This document shows, in pieces, positions 16,736 to 24,595 of a stretch of 50,598 nucleotides of DNA. Within the stretch, counting starts at the first letter, position 1. Each line of letters starts with the position of its first letter. The notes under the pieces are model-generated. The model saw nothing but the letters and a program-made list of their open reading frames with translations, was not told where the DNA came from and searched no databases. The translations under genes were made by a program, and so were the position numbers. The DNA is from Lachnoclostridium sp. UBA1308. Its GTDB lineage: Bacteria > Bacillota > Clostridia > Lachnospirales > Lachnospiraceae. The DNA lies in contig DBTU01000043.1 in NCBI GenBank assembly GCA_002307215.1, forward strand, positions 1 to 50,598, given 5' to 3'.

Positions 16736-17488
16736 ATGAGACTTGTATCATGGAATGTTAATGGCTTTCGGGCTTGTATGAATAAAGGCTTTGAAGATTT
16801 TTTTCGAAATGTCGATGCGGATATATTCTGCATTCAGGAAACGAAAATGCAGCCGGAGCAGGTGGAGGTTTCCTTTGAGGGATATTATCAGTACTTCAAT
16901 TCTGCAGTGAAAAAGGGATATTCCGGAACAGCAATATTTACGAAAAGCAAGCCGATCAGTGTATGCTTTGACTTAGGGTTGGACAGGCATAATGATGAGG
17001 GTAGGGTGATAACTGCTGAGTATGAGAACTTTTATCTGGTTACAGTTTATACACCGAATTCACAGAAGGAATTGGCAAGACTGGGATATCGTATGGAATG
17101 GGAGGATGATTTTAGGGCTTATGTGATGGCGCTTGATAGTAAGAAGCCGGTTATCATCTGCGGCGATCTTAATGTTGCACATCAAGAAATCGACCTTAAG
17201 AATCCAAAATCCAATAGAAAGAATGCGGGCTTTACAGAGGAAGAGAGGGAGAAGTTGACCGGGCTTCTTGGAAGTGGGTTTATTGATACCTTTCGTTATA
17301 AATATCCGGATAAAATGGATGCTTATACCTGGTGGTCTTATATGTTCCATGCCAGAGATAAAAATGTAGGATGGCGTATTGATTATTTTCTTGCATCAAA
17401 ACGTCTGGGAGATCTAATTGAAGATAGTGTAATTCATATGGAGGTCATGGGAAGTGATCATTGTCCGGTGGAGCTTGATATAGAATAA
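16736..17488 (+). CDS. exoA: exodeoxyribonuclease III
   Basis: This is a class II AP endonuclease/3'-5' exonuclease of base-excision repair (ExoIII/ExoA/APE1 fold). The 250-residue product has the N-terminal WNVNGFRAC motif, the metal-binding Glu in CIQETKMQ and the catalytic Tyr in VTVYTPNSQ. The GDLNVAHQEIDL block and the C-terminal WRIDYFLAS and GSDHCPVEL (catalytic Asp-His) motifs are also present. All expected active-site residues are there. The ATG at 16736 follows AAAGGAGGG. It lies between two copies of repeat R2, in a run of same-direction genes. Confidence 0.95.
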   Translation: MRLVSWNVNGFRACMNKGFEDFFRNVDADIFCIQETKMQPEQVEVSFEGYYQYFNSAVKKGYSGTAIFTKSKPISVCFDLGLDRHNDEGRVITAEYENFYLVTVYTPNSQKELARLGYRMEWEDDFRAYVMALDSKKPVIICGDLNVAHQEIDLKNPKSNRKNAGFTEEEREKLTGLLGSGFIDTFRYKYPDKMDAYTWWSYMFHARDKNVGWRIDYFLASKRLGDLIEDSVIHMEVMGSDHCPVELDIE

Positions 17489-17490
17489 CG

Positions 17491-17511
17491 AGAGCCGCCT
17501 AAGGCGACTCT
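17491..17511 (+). terminator. weak hairpin after exonuclease III gene
   Basis: AGAGCCGCC and GGCGACTCT pair with one mismatch around a TAA loop. No proper T run follows, so readthrough to the next gene is likely. Confidence 0.4.
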
Positions 17512-17519
17512 GATTGTTC

Positions 17520-17567
17520 GTGTGAAATGAAAAGCAATTTCGTACTTGAAAGGGAGGGTATGTTACG
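17520..17567 (+). repeat. R2 structured repeat, copy C (short)
   Basis: Only hairpin 1 and the tail remain: GTGTGAAAT, loop gaaaagca, ATTTCGTAC (fully paired if G-U is allowed), then GAGGGTATGTTACG. Hairpin 2 is absent. It ends five bases before the start of the cyclase gene and contains that gene's ribosome site. Confidence 0.6.
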
Positions 17568-17572
17568 ATTGT

Positions 17573-18148
17573 ATGAAAATATACGATATAACACAGGAAT
17601 TATTCAGTGGGAAGGTGTATCCGGGAGATCCGTCACCTTCCTATGAAAGAGTATTAAGCATTGACCAAGGAGCGGTATGTAATCTGACAAGTCTGACCAT
17701 GGGTGCACATAATGCAACCCATCTGGATGCGCCATATCATTTTTATAATACGGGCAAGACGGTAGAACAGCTGGAGCTTTCCAAATGTGTAGGCCCCTGT
17801 TCTGTTGCAGAATTTCAGGAGAACTGCCGGGAGGAAGAGGTCTTCAAATTTCTAGAAACTTGTCAAAAAAGGCTTTTAATTAAGGGGAATGCGGTTGTAA
17901 CGTTAGAAATGGCAAAGTCATTTAACAAATATGGGATAATGCTTGTTGGTGTAGAATCACAGAGTGTTGGTCCGGCAGATGCACCGAGGTCGGTTCACCT
18001 TGAATTACTTGGAAGCGAAGTGGTTCTTTTGGAGGGTCTGGTACTTCATGAGATTGACCCGGGAGAGTATTTTCTATGTGCGGTACCGATTAAGCTCGGA
18101 GGCAGTGACGGAGCACCTTGCAGAGCTATTTTGTTAGATTTTGTCTAA
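17573..18148 (+). CDS. cyclase family (kynurenine formamidase-like) hydrolase
   Basis: The 191-residue product belongs to the cyclase family of metal-dependent hydrolases (kynurenine formamidase and relatives). The start KIYDITQELFSGKVYPGD is typical. The metal-binding signature appears as GAHNATHLDAPYHF (about residues 42-55), matching HxGTHxDxPxHF except for Ala for the Gly. A second block is VGVESQSVGP. Substrate is unknown; no tryptophan-catabolism genes are nearby. The ATG at 17573 has a GGGAGGG site 14 bp upstream, a little far, but no other in-frame start fits better. Confidence 0.82.
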   Translation: MKIYDITQELFSGKVYPGDPSPSYERVLSIDQGAVCNLTSLTMGAHNATHLDAPYHFYNTGKTVEQLELSKCVGPCSVAEFQENCREEEVFKFLETCQKRLLIKGNAVVTLEMAKSFNKYGIMLVGVESQSVGPADAPRSVHLELLGSEVVLLEGLVLHEIDPGEYFLCAVPIKLGGSDGAPCRAILLDFV

Positions 18149-18156
18149 GGTTCTGC

Positions 18157-18185
18157 TTGTAATTATTTGTGTAAAAAGGTATACT
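18157..18185 (+). promoter_or_regulatory. promoter of HD-GYP gene
   Basis: TTGTAA (18157-18162) and TATACT (18180-18185) with a 17-bp spacer, about 42 bp before the start codon. Confidence 0.55.
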
Positions 18186-18226
18186 GCATTTAGAAGATAT
18201 GAATCAACTTGAAGGGTGGATTACAG

Positions 18227-19300
18227 ATGGAGGCAGTTAGAATCAGGACTGATCAGGCTGAGACCGGCATGACAGTTGCTTCAGATGTTTTTAATGCGAA
18301 TAATCAATTAATCATTACCAAGGGAACTTTATTGGATGACAGACTGATTACGCGTCTGAGATTCTATAATATTTACGGACTTTTAGTTTATATAGGTGAT
18401 GATCAGAAGTTTTTGGTTAACGAAGAATCCTATATTGAGATGCTTCGCAGCACACCCGAATTCAAGAAATTCAATCGTACGTATGTGGATACTGTCGGTG
18501 ACGTAGAAGCTAACTTCAACAGTGTTTTGAATGGCGAAAAAGATTTTGATGTTGACGAGATGTTGGAGCAAACGGATCGCATTTTGCGAGAAGGCCGAAA
18601 CGGAACGCACATTTTGGAAATGCTTCATGGAATTCGTAATTATGACGACATGACCTATGTCCACAGCTTAAATGTATCACTGATTTGCAGTATTTTTGCC
18701 GGATGGCTTAAATTCTCCAAAGAGGATACAAGAGTACTCACATTATGCGGACTATTGCATGATATCGGTAAGATGCTTGTACCCAAGGAGATAATCACTA
18801 AGAACGGAAAATTAACCGAACAGGAATTTGCTGTAATTAAAACCCACACCATTAAAGGTTACCAAGCACTTAAGGATCAATCAATAGATATCAGGATAAA
18901 GTACGCAGCACTAATGCATCACGAGAGAACTGACGGAAGCGGTTATCCAAACGGTTTTATCGCTGAACAGATTGAAGAATATGCTAAAATTGTAGCAATA
19001 GCCGATGTTTATGACGCCATGACTTCGAATCGTCTTTACCGTAATGCGATTTGTCCTTTTGATGTAGTTGAGAATTTTGAGAGGGACGGATTCCTGAAAT
19101 TTGACCCGGGATTTTTGATGACCTTCATGGAGCGTACAGTAGAATCTTATCTACATAATATCGTCCGCCTAAATGATGGACGAGAGGGTGAAGTGGTAAT
19201 GATCAACAAGCTATCGCTCTCAAAACCGGTAATCAGGGTAGGTAATGACTTTATTGATTTGTCGAAGGAACATAAGCTTATGATTGAAGCAATCATTTAA
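18227..19300 (+). CDS. HD-GYP domain protein, probable c-di-GMP phosphodiesterase
   Basis: The 357-residue product has an N-terminal region with an AETGMTVASDVFN-type beta motif common to clostridial HD-GYP proteins. An HD-GYP domain follows: LLHDIGKMLVP (about residue 178), IKTHTIKGYQAL, MHHERTDGSGYPNG (about 235) and IADVYDAMTSNRLYR. The motifs needed for metal binding and c-di-GMP cleavage are intact. There is no receiver domain or membrane segment, so it is probably cytoplasmic. The C-terminal 60 residues form a small beta-rich tail (VRLNDGREGEVVMIN). The ATG at 18227 was chosen for the GAAGGGTGG site; an alternative lies 18 bp earlier. Confidence 0.9.
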   Translation: MEAVRIRTDQAETGMTVASDVFNANNQLIITKGTLLDDRLITRLRFYNIYGLLVYIGDDQKFLVNEESYIEMLRSTPEFKKFNRTYVDTVGDVEANFNSVLNGEKDFDVDEMLEQTDRILREGRNGTHILEMLHGIRNYDDMTYVHSLNVSLICSIFAGWLKFSKEDTRVLTLCGLLHDIGKMLVPKEIITKNGKLTEQEFAVIKTHTIKGYQALKDQSIDIRIKYAALMHHERTDGSGYPNGFIAEQIEEYAKIVAIADVYDAMTSNRLYRNAICPFDVVENFERDGFLKFDPGFLMTFMERTVESYLHNIVRLNDGREGEVVMINKLSLSKPVIRVGNDFIDLSKEHKLMIEAII

Positions 19301-19357
19301 TAAATAGTAAATATAATAAATAGTACATATTGGACCAAAAATATAGAATGTTTGACC

Positions 19358-19396
19358 AAGGAAGGCGCATTTGTAGCATATGCGCCTTCCTTTTTT
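19358..19396. terminator. bidirectional terminator
   Basis: AAGGAAGGCGCAT pairs with ATGCGCCTTCCTT, with a T run on the plus strand. It separates the HD-GYP gene from the convergent minus-strand ORF. Confidence 0.88.
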
Positions 19397-19406
19397 GCCT
19401 TGTAAA

Positions 19407-19814
19407 TTATATCTTTGCTGAAGAACCGGCATAAACCGGTGTAAAATCCTCTGTATCGCCACACAGGAAGCCGAAATGCTTTTCAATGATAGTCTCAAAG
19501 GCCGGCAAGAGAGTAGTTAAGTCCGACTCACATAGGTTTATGGCATATATGGTTTGAATGTTGCGATTTTTTACAAAGGCAGCATCGGTTGGAGCTTTGA
19601 AGTAAGGCTCCATGAGCTCAAAATCGACACAATTTTGATTGGAAAGTTCGAGCTCAATGATATTCATTTCCTCCCACAGCTCTATTTTTAAGCCAGGGAT
19701 ATCTCGCAAAATTATACTGATATCCTTTGCACTGACCACGGTGGGTGACATATATAACAGATCAATATATTGTTCCGTAGTTTCGTGATTTAAATTTTTA
19801 CTTTTTCCGGACAT
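19407..19814 (-). CDS. conserved hypothetical protein, 135 aa
   Basis: I do not recognise this protein. It is soluble, acidic and without signal peptide or membrane segment. It has a mixed alpha/beta pattern: an N-terminal helix EQYIDLLYMSP, a strand-rich middle (KIELWEEMNIIELELS) and a C-terminal helix (LLPAFETIIEKHFGFLCGDT). The ATG at 19814 follows GGGGC at suitable spacing. It is divergent from the SLC13-like transporter gene and shares that control region. Confidence 0.75.
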   Translation of the reverse strand: MSGKSKNLNHETTEQYIDLLYMSPTVVSAKDISIILRDIPGLKIELWEEMNIIELELSNQNCVDFELMEPYFKAPTDAAFVKNRNIQTIYAINLCESDLTTLLPAFETIIEKHFGFLCGDTEDFTPVYAGSSAKI

Positions 19815-19910
19815 AATTGCCCCTTTCTATTATAATAATGGTCTCTAATCATTATAATACAGAAGGAAGTAAACCGCAATGCTGCCGGTGCCGTCGACTA
19901 ATATTACTTT

Positions 19911-19939
19911 TTGACATTTAAATGAAATAAAAGTATAAT
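19911..19939 (+). promoter_or_regulatory. sigma-A promoter of SLC13-like transporter
   Basis: TTGACA (19911-19916) and TATAAT (19934-19939) with a 17-bp spacer: a consensus promoter about 52 bp before the gene. Confidence 0.8.
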
Positions 19940-19991
19940 AGGATTTGTGCGTTTTTATATTACTAATATCTAAGAAGGGAAGGCTAGTTAA

Positions 19992-21263
19992 ATGGGATTT
20001 AATGCAATAGTATCACTTATCATCTTTGTCGTAGTAATGGCGTTAATAATCAGTGAAAAGTTAAACAGAACAGTAGCAGCACTATCAGGAGCCAGTATCT
20101 TAATCGTTATGAAGCTTTTGTCAGGCGAGGAGGCTCTGGGATATATCGATTTTAATACACTTGGAGTATTGATCGGTATGATGATTATAGTTGGCATAGT
20201 GAAAAATACAGGTGTTTTTGAATATCTTGCTATTTTAGCCGCGAAAAAATCAAAGGGTGATCCATGGAAGATTTTATTGAGCCTTTGTATTATTACTGCT
20301 GTAATATCGGCATTTTTGGACAATGTAACAACAGTCTTATTAATAGCACCGATGACCTTCATTATCACATCCAAATTAGATTTGGATCCGATTCCATTCC
20401 TGATTCCGGAAGCAATTGCTTCCAATATCGGCGGAACCGCGACTCTGATCGGAGATCCCCCGAATATTATGATTGGAAGTAAAGCAGGACTTGATTTTAT
20501 GGATTTCATGGTCAACCTGACTCCGATTATTATTGTTGTATTTATTGCTACGTTTGCCGTTCTAAGATTCGTTTACCGCAATAAGTTCAAGGTAACAGAG
20601 GAGCAAAAGAATGATATCATGAAGATGGATGAGAAGATTTGCATCAAGAATGTACCTCTACTTATAAAGTCCTTAGTTGTCTTCGCACTTATATTGGTAG
20701 GTTTCTTTTTACATTCTCAGTTTGGATATCCATCATCCGTAGTAGCTTTGGCAGGAGCAACCCTGTTGTTATTAGCCAGCGGAGAAAATATAGATGAAGC
20801 AATGCACAGCATAGAATGGTCAACATTGTTTTTCTTCAGCGGTTTATTTATTATGGTTGGAGCTCTTCAGTCAGCCGGATTAATCGATCTGCTTGCGAAA
20901 GGAATTCTTGGCTTTACCGGGGATAATCTACTGCTTACAGGCATTGTAATTATATGGTTTTCTGCAATTTTCTCGGCATTTTTGGATAACATTCCGTTTG
21001 TTGCCACATTAATTCCGTTAATTGTTGCAATGGGTCAATCGGGAATGAATATAGCTCCGCTCTGGTGGGCTGTTTCCTTAGGAGCTTGCTTAGGCGGTAA
21101 CGGTACCCTGATCGGTGCATCAGCAAATGTTGTTATTGCGGGTCTGTCAGAAAAGCAGGGACATAAAATAACCTTTGCACGTTACTTCAAGACGGGATTT
21201 CCTCTGATGCTTCTATCAGTTGCAATAAGTACGATTTATTTAGTAATATTTTATTTGAGATAA
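19992..21263 (+). CDS. SLC13/ArsB-type ion transporter superfamily permease
   Basis: The 423-residue membrane protein has 10-12 hydrophobic segments in two inverted halves. Each half carries the superfamily signature: FLDNVTTVLLIAPM with NIGGTATLIGDPPNIM in the first, and FLDNIPFVATLIPL with GGNGTLIGASANVV in the second. This pattern fits the ArsB/NhaD/P-protein branch (ion transporter superfamily), which moves anions or exchanges Na+/H+; the substrate cannot be read from sequence. No ars genes are nearby, so an arsenite role is unsupported. It is followed after 15 bp by a small gene, probably in the same operon. Confidence 0.88.
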   Translation: MGFNAIVSLIIFVVVMALIISEKLNRTVAALSGASILIVMKLLSGEEALGYIDFNTLGVLIGMMIIVGIVKNTGVFEYLAILAAKKSKGDPWKILLSLCIITAVISAFLDNVTTVLLIAPMTFIITSKLDLDPIPFLIPEAIASNIGGTATLIGDPPNIMIGSKAGLDFMDFMVNLTPIIIVVFIATFAVLRFVYRNKFKVTEEQKNDIMKMDEKICIKNVPLLIKSLVVFALILVGFFLHSQFGYPSSVVALAGATLLLLASGENIDEAMHSIEWSTLFFFSGLFIMVGALQSAGLIDLLAKGILGFTGDNLLLTGIVIIWFSAIFSAFLDNIPFVATLIPLIVAMGQSGMNIAPLWWAVSLGACLGGNGTLIGASANVVIAGLSEKQGHKITFARYFKTGFPLMLLSVAISTIYLVIFYLR

Positions 21264-21278
21264 GGGAGGAAAACGAAT

Positions 21279-21731
21279 ATGAATTTATTATCGGCTGAAC
21301 AGGATAATATGAATATGTTATTGACACAAATGGGCGCAGAAGTACAAAGTTATCACGGCCTGGTTTGTAATGTAAGCTTTACGATAAATGATACCAAAAT
21401 ATTTTATGTATATAACTTGGATTCAAAGGAACAGTATTATCTGCAGAAGTTGTTGCCATATCCGATCGGTGTAGGTGAGTTTACCAAGGCATCGGAAATC
21501 ATTGATTACATCGAGAATGACATTGCTTGTTATAAGAATGCATCAAAAAGTTCGGTGTTCAAGGATTTCATTCATATCAATATGGATCTTCATAAAACCA
21601 TTCAGAAAATGGATGAAACCTTCCTTAAATATAATGTACCTCATGATAAACTGAATGAGATTCTGGGCGAAATTGAGAAGATTAATAATACATTAACTGA
21701 GATTACAAAGGTAAGCAGCCCGGTAGCTTAA
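21279..21731 (+). CDS. conserved hypothetical protein, 150 aa
   Basis: I do not recognise a family. It is a soluble, mildly acidic protein. The N-terminal half looks alpha/beta (VCNVSFTINDTKIFYVYNLD), and the C-terminal 70 residues are helical with coiled-coil character (IHINMDLHKTIQKMDETFL, ILGEIEKINNTLTEITKV). The short gap (15 bp, ribosome site AGGGAGG) and shared terminator place it in the operon of the SLC13-like carrier. A regulatory partner is possible but unproven. Confidence 0.78.
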   Translation: MNLLSAEQDNMNMLLTQMGAEVQSYHGLVCNVSFTINDTKIFYVYNLDSKEQYYLQKLLPYPIGVGEFTKASEIIDYIENDIACYKNASKSSVFKDFIHINMDLHKTIQKMDETFLKYNVPHDKLNEILGEIEKINNTLTEITKVSSPVA

Positions 21732-21782
21732 TCTATTACCAAAACGTTCTGATTGTCAACATATAATTTAGCTTATCGAAGG

Positions 21783-21819
21783 AAAGGTGTAGGATTTTAT
21801 GAATCCTACACCTTTTTTT
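21783..21819 (+). terminator. terminator of SLC13 operon
   Basis: AAAGGTGTAGGATT pairs with AATCCTACACCTTT, followed by a T run. Confidence 0.9.
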
Positions 21820-21837
21820 GTTAAAGATAATTCAAGA

Positions 21838-21872
21838 TTGACAAATCATTTGATAAGTGATATACCTATAAT
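21838..21872 (+). promoter_or_regulatory. promoter of TetR-MBL operon
   Basis: TTGACA at 21838-21843 with TATACC 17 bp on (21861-21866); a better TATAAT (21867-21872) is at 23-bp spacing. The exact -10 is unclear. Confidence 0.45.
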
Positions 21873-21909
21873 TAGAACTGAACGGACAGTACTAAACTAG
21901 GAGTAAAAT

Positions 21910-22503
21910 ATGAATATACCCAATGCAAAGATAAGAATTTTAAATACAGCGGTTGGAATTTTTGCTGAAAAGAGCTTTGAAGGCTCACGTATTGACGAAA
22001 TAGCCAGAGAAGCCAATGTCCCGAAATCTTTAATATATTATCATTTTAAAAGTAAAGACGATATACTGCAGGTACTGGTAGATAATTTTATAAAGGAATA
22101 TCTTGACTTAATCGAGGATACTACACAAGAAAGCCATCAGGAGAAAGCAGAAGAATTGCCGCTTAGGATGAAGAACAGGTACCATGAGTTTGGACAAAGA
22201 AATGCGGATTTGGTGCGGGTTATTTTAATTGACTCCTTAAAGAAATCCAAGGAAAAGCCGGTGCTGTTTCAGATAGTAGAAGCCATGACAGCTAAGGAAG
22301 CGGCTCATAAGAATGCTCGTGAGATCAATATTCAGGAAAGAAGGATAGCTGAATTCTTTACCAGCTTTATGCCGAATTATGCTTATGTCTGCTTTGCCGA
22401 ATCCTGGGTAAATTATTTTGAGATGGATCGGAAGGAGTTCGACCGGTTATATCTCAAGGTATACGAAGAGACACATGGAGCCTATCACAAAAATCACGAA
22501 TAG
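21910..22503 (+). CDS. TetR family transcriptional regulator
   Basis: The 197-residue product has the TetR N-terminal DNA-binding domain: KIRILNTAVGIFAEKSFEG, then IDEIAREANVPKSLIYYHF, with recognition helix SLIYYHF and KSKDDILQVL. The C-terminal two thirds are helical and unrecognised, as usual for ligand domains in this family. The ATG at 21910 follows AGGAG. It is 20 bp from an MBL-fold hydrolase gene, so it probably controls its own operon in response to a small molecule connected to that enzyme. Confidence 0.9.
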   Translation: MNIPNAKIRILNTAVGIFAEKSFEGSRIDEIAREANVPKSLIYYHFKSKDDILQVLVDNFIKEYLDLIEDTTQESHQEKAEELPLRMKNRYHEFGQRNADLVRVILIDSLKKSKEKPVLFQIVEAMTAKEAAHKNAREINIQERRIAEFFTSFMPNYAYVCFAESWVNYFEMDRKEFDRLYLKVYEETHGAYHKNHE

Positions 22504-22523
22504 GAAAGGATACAGATGCAATC

Positions 22524-23234
22524 ATGAAGCAGGAAATTATACGGATCGATCTACACGGAGTTAACGCATATCTTGGGAAATCGGAAGAAGGGTTTATTCT
22601 GTTTGACACCGGTGGACACCTTACCATGGATAAGGTATTTACGAACCGGAGGGAGGAATTGATCAGAGGACTTGAAGAAGCCGGGTGCAAGCCCGGGAAT
22701 CTTAAGGCGATTGTACTTACTCACGGTGATAATGACCATGTCGCGAATGCCGCTTTTTTAAGAGACGAATATCATACTGTAATTGCGATGCATGGAGAGG
22801 ATATTGACCTCGTTCACGATATTACTGTGGAAAAGATGTTAGAAAATTTCCGTTTTCAATCTGTTGTTTTCAAGGTAATTTCTCGACTAATTAATAAGAA
22901 AGTCAGAAAATTATGTGCAAAGACGTTAAGTGACTATGAAGGCTTCCGACCCGATATCATCTTAAAGGAAGGGGATAATCTGAATGACTATGGATTTTTT
23001 GCCAGTATAATTCATCTTCCGGGACATACCAAAGGCTCGATTGGTATACTGTGTAAGGGTGGAGACTTAATCTCGGGAGATATTTTTTCCAATATGAAAA
23101 AACCCTCTTTGGCATTAAATGCACTCGACTTTCGTCAGCTGAAGAGCAGCGTTAATAAGCTTAAAGCTATGAACATCAAGAAAATTTATCCGGGACATGG
23201 TGAGCCCTTTGAAGCGGGCGAATTAGGTTGGTAA
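22524..23234 (+). CDS. MBL-fold metallo-hydrolase (HGDxDH type)
   Basis: The 236-residue product has a metallo-beta-lactamase fold: FILFDTGGH, LTHGDNDHVANAAFL (metal site, about residues 70-84), HLPGHTKGSIG, LISGDIFSN and YPGHGEPFE. The first metal motif reads H-x-D-x-D-H, with Asp in place of the second His of the usual HxHxDH. This variant occurs in a known branch of the superfamily, so it need not be inactive. Substrate is unknown. It is cotranscribed with the TetR regulator. Confidence 0.88.
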   Translation: MKQEIIRIDLHGVNAYLGKSEEGFILFDTGGHLTMDKVFTNRREELIRGLEEAGCKPGNLKAIVLTHGDNDHVANAAFLRDEYHTVIAMHGEDIDLVHDITVEKMLENFRFQSVVFKVISRLINKKVRKLCAKTLSDYEGFRPDIILKEGDNLNDYGFFASIIHLPGHTKGSIGILCKGGDLISGDIFSNMKKPSLALNALDFRQLKSSVNKLKAMNIKKIYPGHGEPFEAGELGW

Positions 23235-23317
23235 AACAGTTAGGAACCAGGATTTGATGTATTATTTCTTCCTGCAATTCATAGAATTTAATAAGTGATA
23301 ATTCTATGGAGGTTAGA

Positions 23318-23734
23318 ATGAAAAGGTATGCAACGGCAATACTACTTCTAACGATAATAATCATGGCCACGATGTTATGCGGCTGTAAGACTGAGAATAC
23401 GGACATCAAAAAAATCAAGGATTTGGATTTTACGGTAGTTGAGGACGCCGATCTTCCCGGAGAATTAAAAGGGATTATTGATGAAAAGAAGGAGGCACCA
23501 TTTAAACTGACGTATTCAAACAAGGATGCCCTTTATATTGTTGTTGGATATGGAAGGCAGAATAGTGGTGGCTATAGTATATCGGTGGATGAATTATATT
23601 TGACCAAAAATGCAGTTAATATTAATACGAATTTAATTGGTCCATCGAAGGACGATATGGTAGCAGAGGGAGTAACCTATCCTTATATAGTAGTTAAGCT
23701 GGAATATAGAGAGGAACGAGTTGTATTTAATTAA
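23318..23734 (+). CDS. lipoprotein with PrcB-like C-terminal domain
   Basis: The 138-residue product begins with a lipoprotein signal (ATAILLLTIIIMATM, lipobox LCGC with the acylated Cys at about residue 22). The mature part carries a SGGYSISVDELYL block and ends TYPYIVVKLEYRE. This matches my recollection of the PrcB C-terminal domain, found in small proteins associated with spirochete protease complexes and in many clostridial lipoproteins. The ATG at 23318 follows GGAGG; the ATG at 23306 overlaps that site. It is monocistronic with a strong terminator. Confidence 0.75.
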   Translation: MKRYATAILLLTIIIMATMLCGCKTENTDIKKIKDLDFTVVEDADLPGELKGIIDEKKEAPFKLTYSNKDALYIVVGYGRQNSGGYSISVDELYLTKNAVNINTNLIGPSKDDMVAEGVTYPYIVVKLEYREERVVFN

Positions 23735-23742
23735 TTTATATT

Positions 23743-23782
23743 AAACGTGGGGATTTAATATTACATCCCCACGTTTTTTTTT
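23743..23782 (+). terminator. terminator of PrcB-like gene
   Basis: AAACGTGGGGAT pairs with ATCCCCACGTTT, followed by a T run. Confidence 0.9.
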
Positions 23783-24059
23783 GTATCCGCTAGGAAAATA
23801 TGGAAGCATTATACAACTATAACAATATTTAGTTATTGACAGAAAAATACTTACAATATGTTGTGGTTTTATAAAGTTTGGAGATATACTGGAAGAATAT
23901 TTAAATTAATTTAAGTTTTTTGTGCATGTTTCCATAATGATAGGATGTACTTTCCTGAAATTAAAAATTATTCCATGATTTTATACAAAAAATATGGGGT
24001 TTCATGTGCATGTTTTTTGAAATAAAACCCTGGAATAGTCCAAATTGTCAGAATGTTGA
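23783..24059. other. AT-rich noncoding stretch upstream of veg
   Basis: About 280 bp with no supported gene. It contains a second TTGACA at 23836-23841 with no clear -10. An exact 11-bp direct repeat, TGTGCATGTTT, occurs at 23921-23931 and 24005-24015, 84 bp apart, and could be a binding site for a regulator. Nothing else could be identified. Confidence 0.35.
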
Positions 24060-24088
24060 TTGACGATATATGGAATTTATGTTATAAT
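24060..24088 (+). promoter_or_regulatory. sigma-A promoter of veg
   Basis: TTGACG (24060-24065) and TATAAT (24083-24088) with a 17-bp spacer; the leader to the veg ATG is about 100 nt. B. subtilis veg is also known for a very strong promoter. Confidence 0.75.
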
Positions 24089-24197
24089 ACAAAGGATACA
24101 TGAGTTTGTTACAGATTTATTTATATTAGTGTTTTCGGAGCTTTAGGGTTCATCCGCTTAGATATTGGTGAGAGAGAGCATTGGCAAGGAGAAAATA

Positions 24198-24443
24198 ATG
24201 ATGAAGCAAAATGATGTAAATTCTGTTAGGAATGCGGTTATGAATCAAACAGGTAAGAGGGTTAAGATCAGAATTAACAGAGGACGGCACAAGGTAGATA
24301 TTACTGAAGGCATTATCTCTGAGACTTATCCAAGCATCTTTCTGATAAAGATTCTGGAAGCAAAAGATATGCCGGCTAAGACAGTATCCTACAGTTATAC
24401 GGATATTCTAACAAAAGATGTTGAATTAATTCTTTGTAGTTAA
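24198..24443 (+). CDS. veg: Veg family protein
   Basis: This small protein (81 residues) matches Veg of B. subtilis, which stimulates biofilm formation through the SinR pathway. Typical features are VNSVRNAVMNQTGKRVKI, then RGRHKVDITEGIISETYPSI, and a C-terminal VSYSYTDILTKDVELIL, suggesting a compact Sm-like beta barrel. The ATG at 24198 follows AAGGAG; the alternative at 24165 has no site. It has its own promoter and terminator. SinR is not visible in this window, so the function here may differ. Confidence 0.9.
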   Translation: MMKQNDVNSVRNAVMNQTGKRVKIRINRGRHKVDITEGIISETYPSIFLIKILEAKDMPAKTVSYSYTDILTKDVELILCS

Positions 24444-24454
24444 GAAATAGATTC

Positions 24455-24494
24455 AAGGCTAAAACCGATAGTACATATGGTTTTGGCTTTTTTT
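24455..24494 (+). terminator. terminator of veg
   Basis: AAGGCTAAAACC (24455-24466) pairs fully, using two G-U pairs, with GGTTTTGGCTTT (24479-24490), followed by a T run. Confidence 0.8.
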
Positions 24495-24545
24495 ATGCCG
24501 TTTTTAAGACAAATTCAATTCATAATTCCCTGTACCTTCGAATAA

Positions 24546-24570
24546 GATATGACAGAGGCATCCGTCATAT
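24546..24570 (+). repeat. inverted repeat upstream of SPOCS gene
   Basis: ATATGAC and GTCATAT pair perfectly around a ten-base loop, immediately before the AAGGAGGG ribosome site. It could be an operator or leader hairpin. Confidence 0.4.
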
Positions 24571-24595
24571 GTCCAAATATAAGGAGGGAATATCA

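Noticed and set aside
17491..17511. Strong terminator between exonuclease III and cyclase genes
   Set aside because: The stem has a mismatch and no T run, so it is listed only as weak.
19988..20515. 175-codon reverse ORF inside the SLC13-like gene
   Set aside because: It is a mirror of a membrane protein gene; hydrophobic codons generate long antisense frames.
19992..21263. Arsenite efflux (arsB) assignment
   Set aside because: The fold is shared with several carriers, and no arsR, arsC or arsA is nearby.
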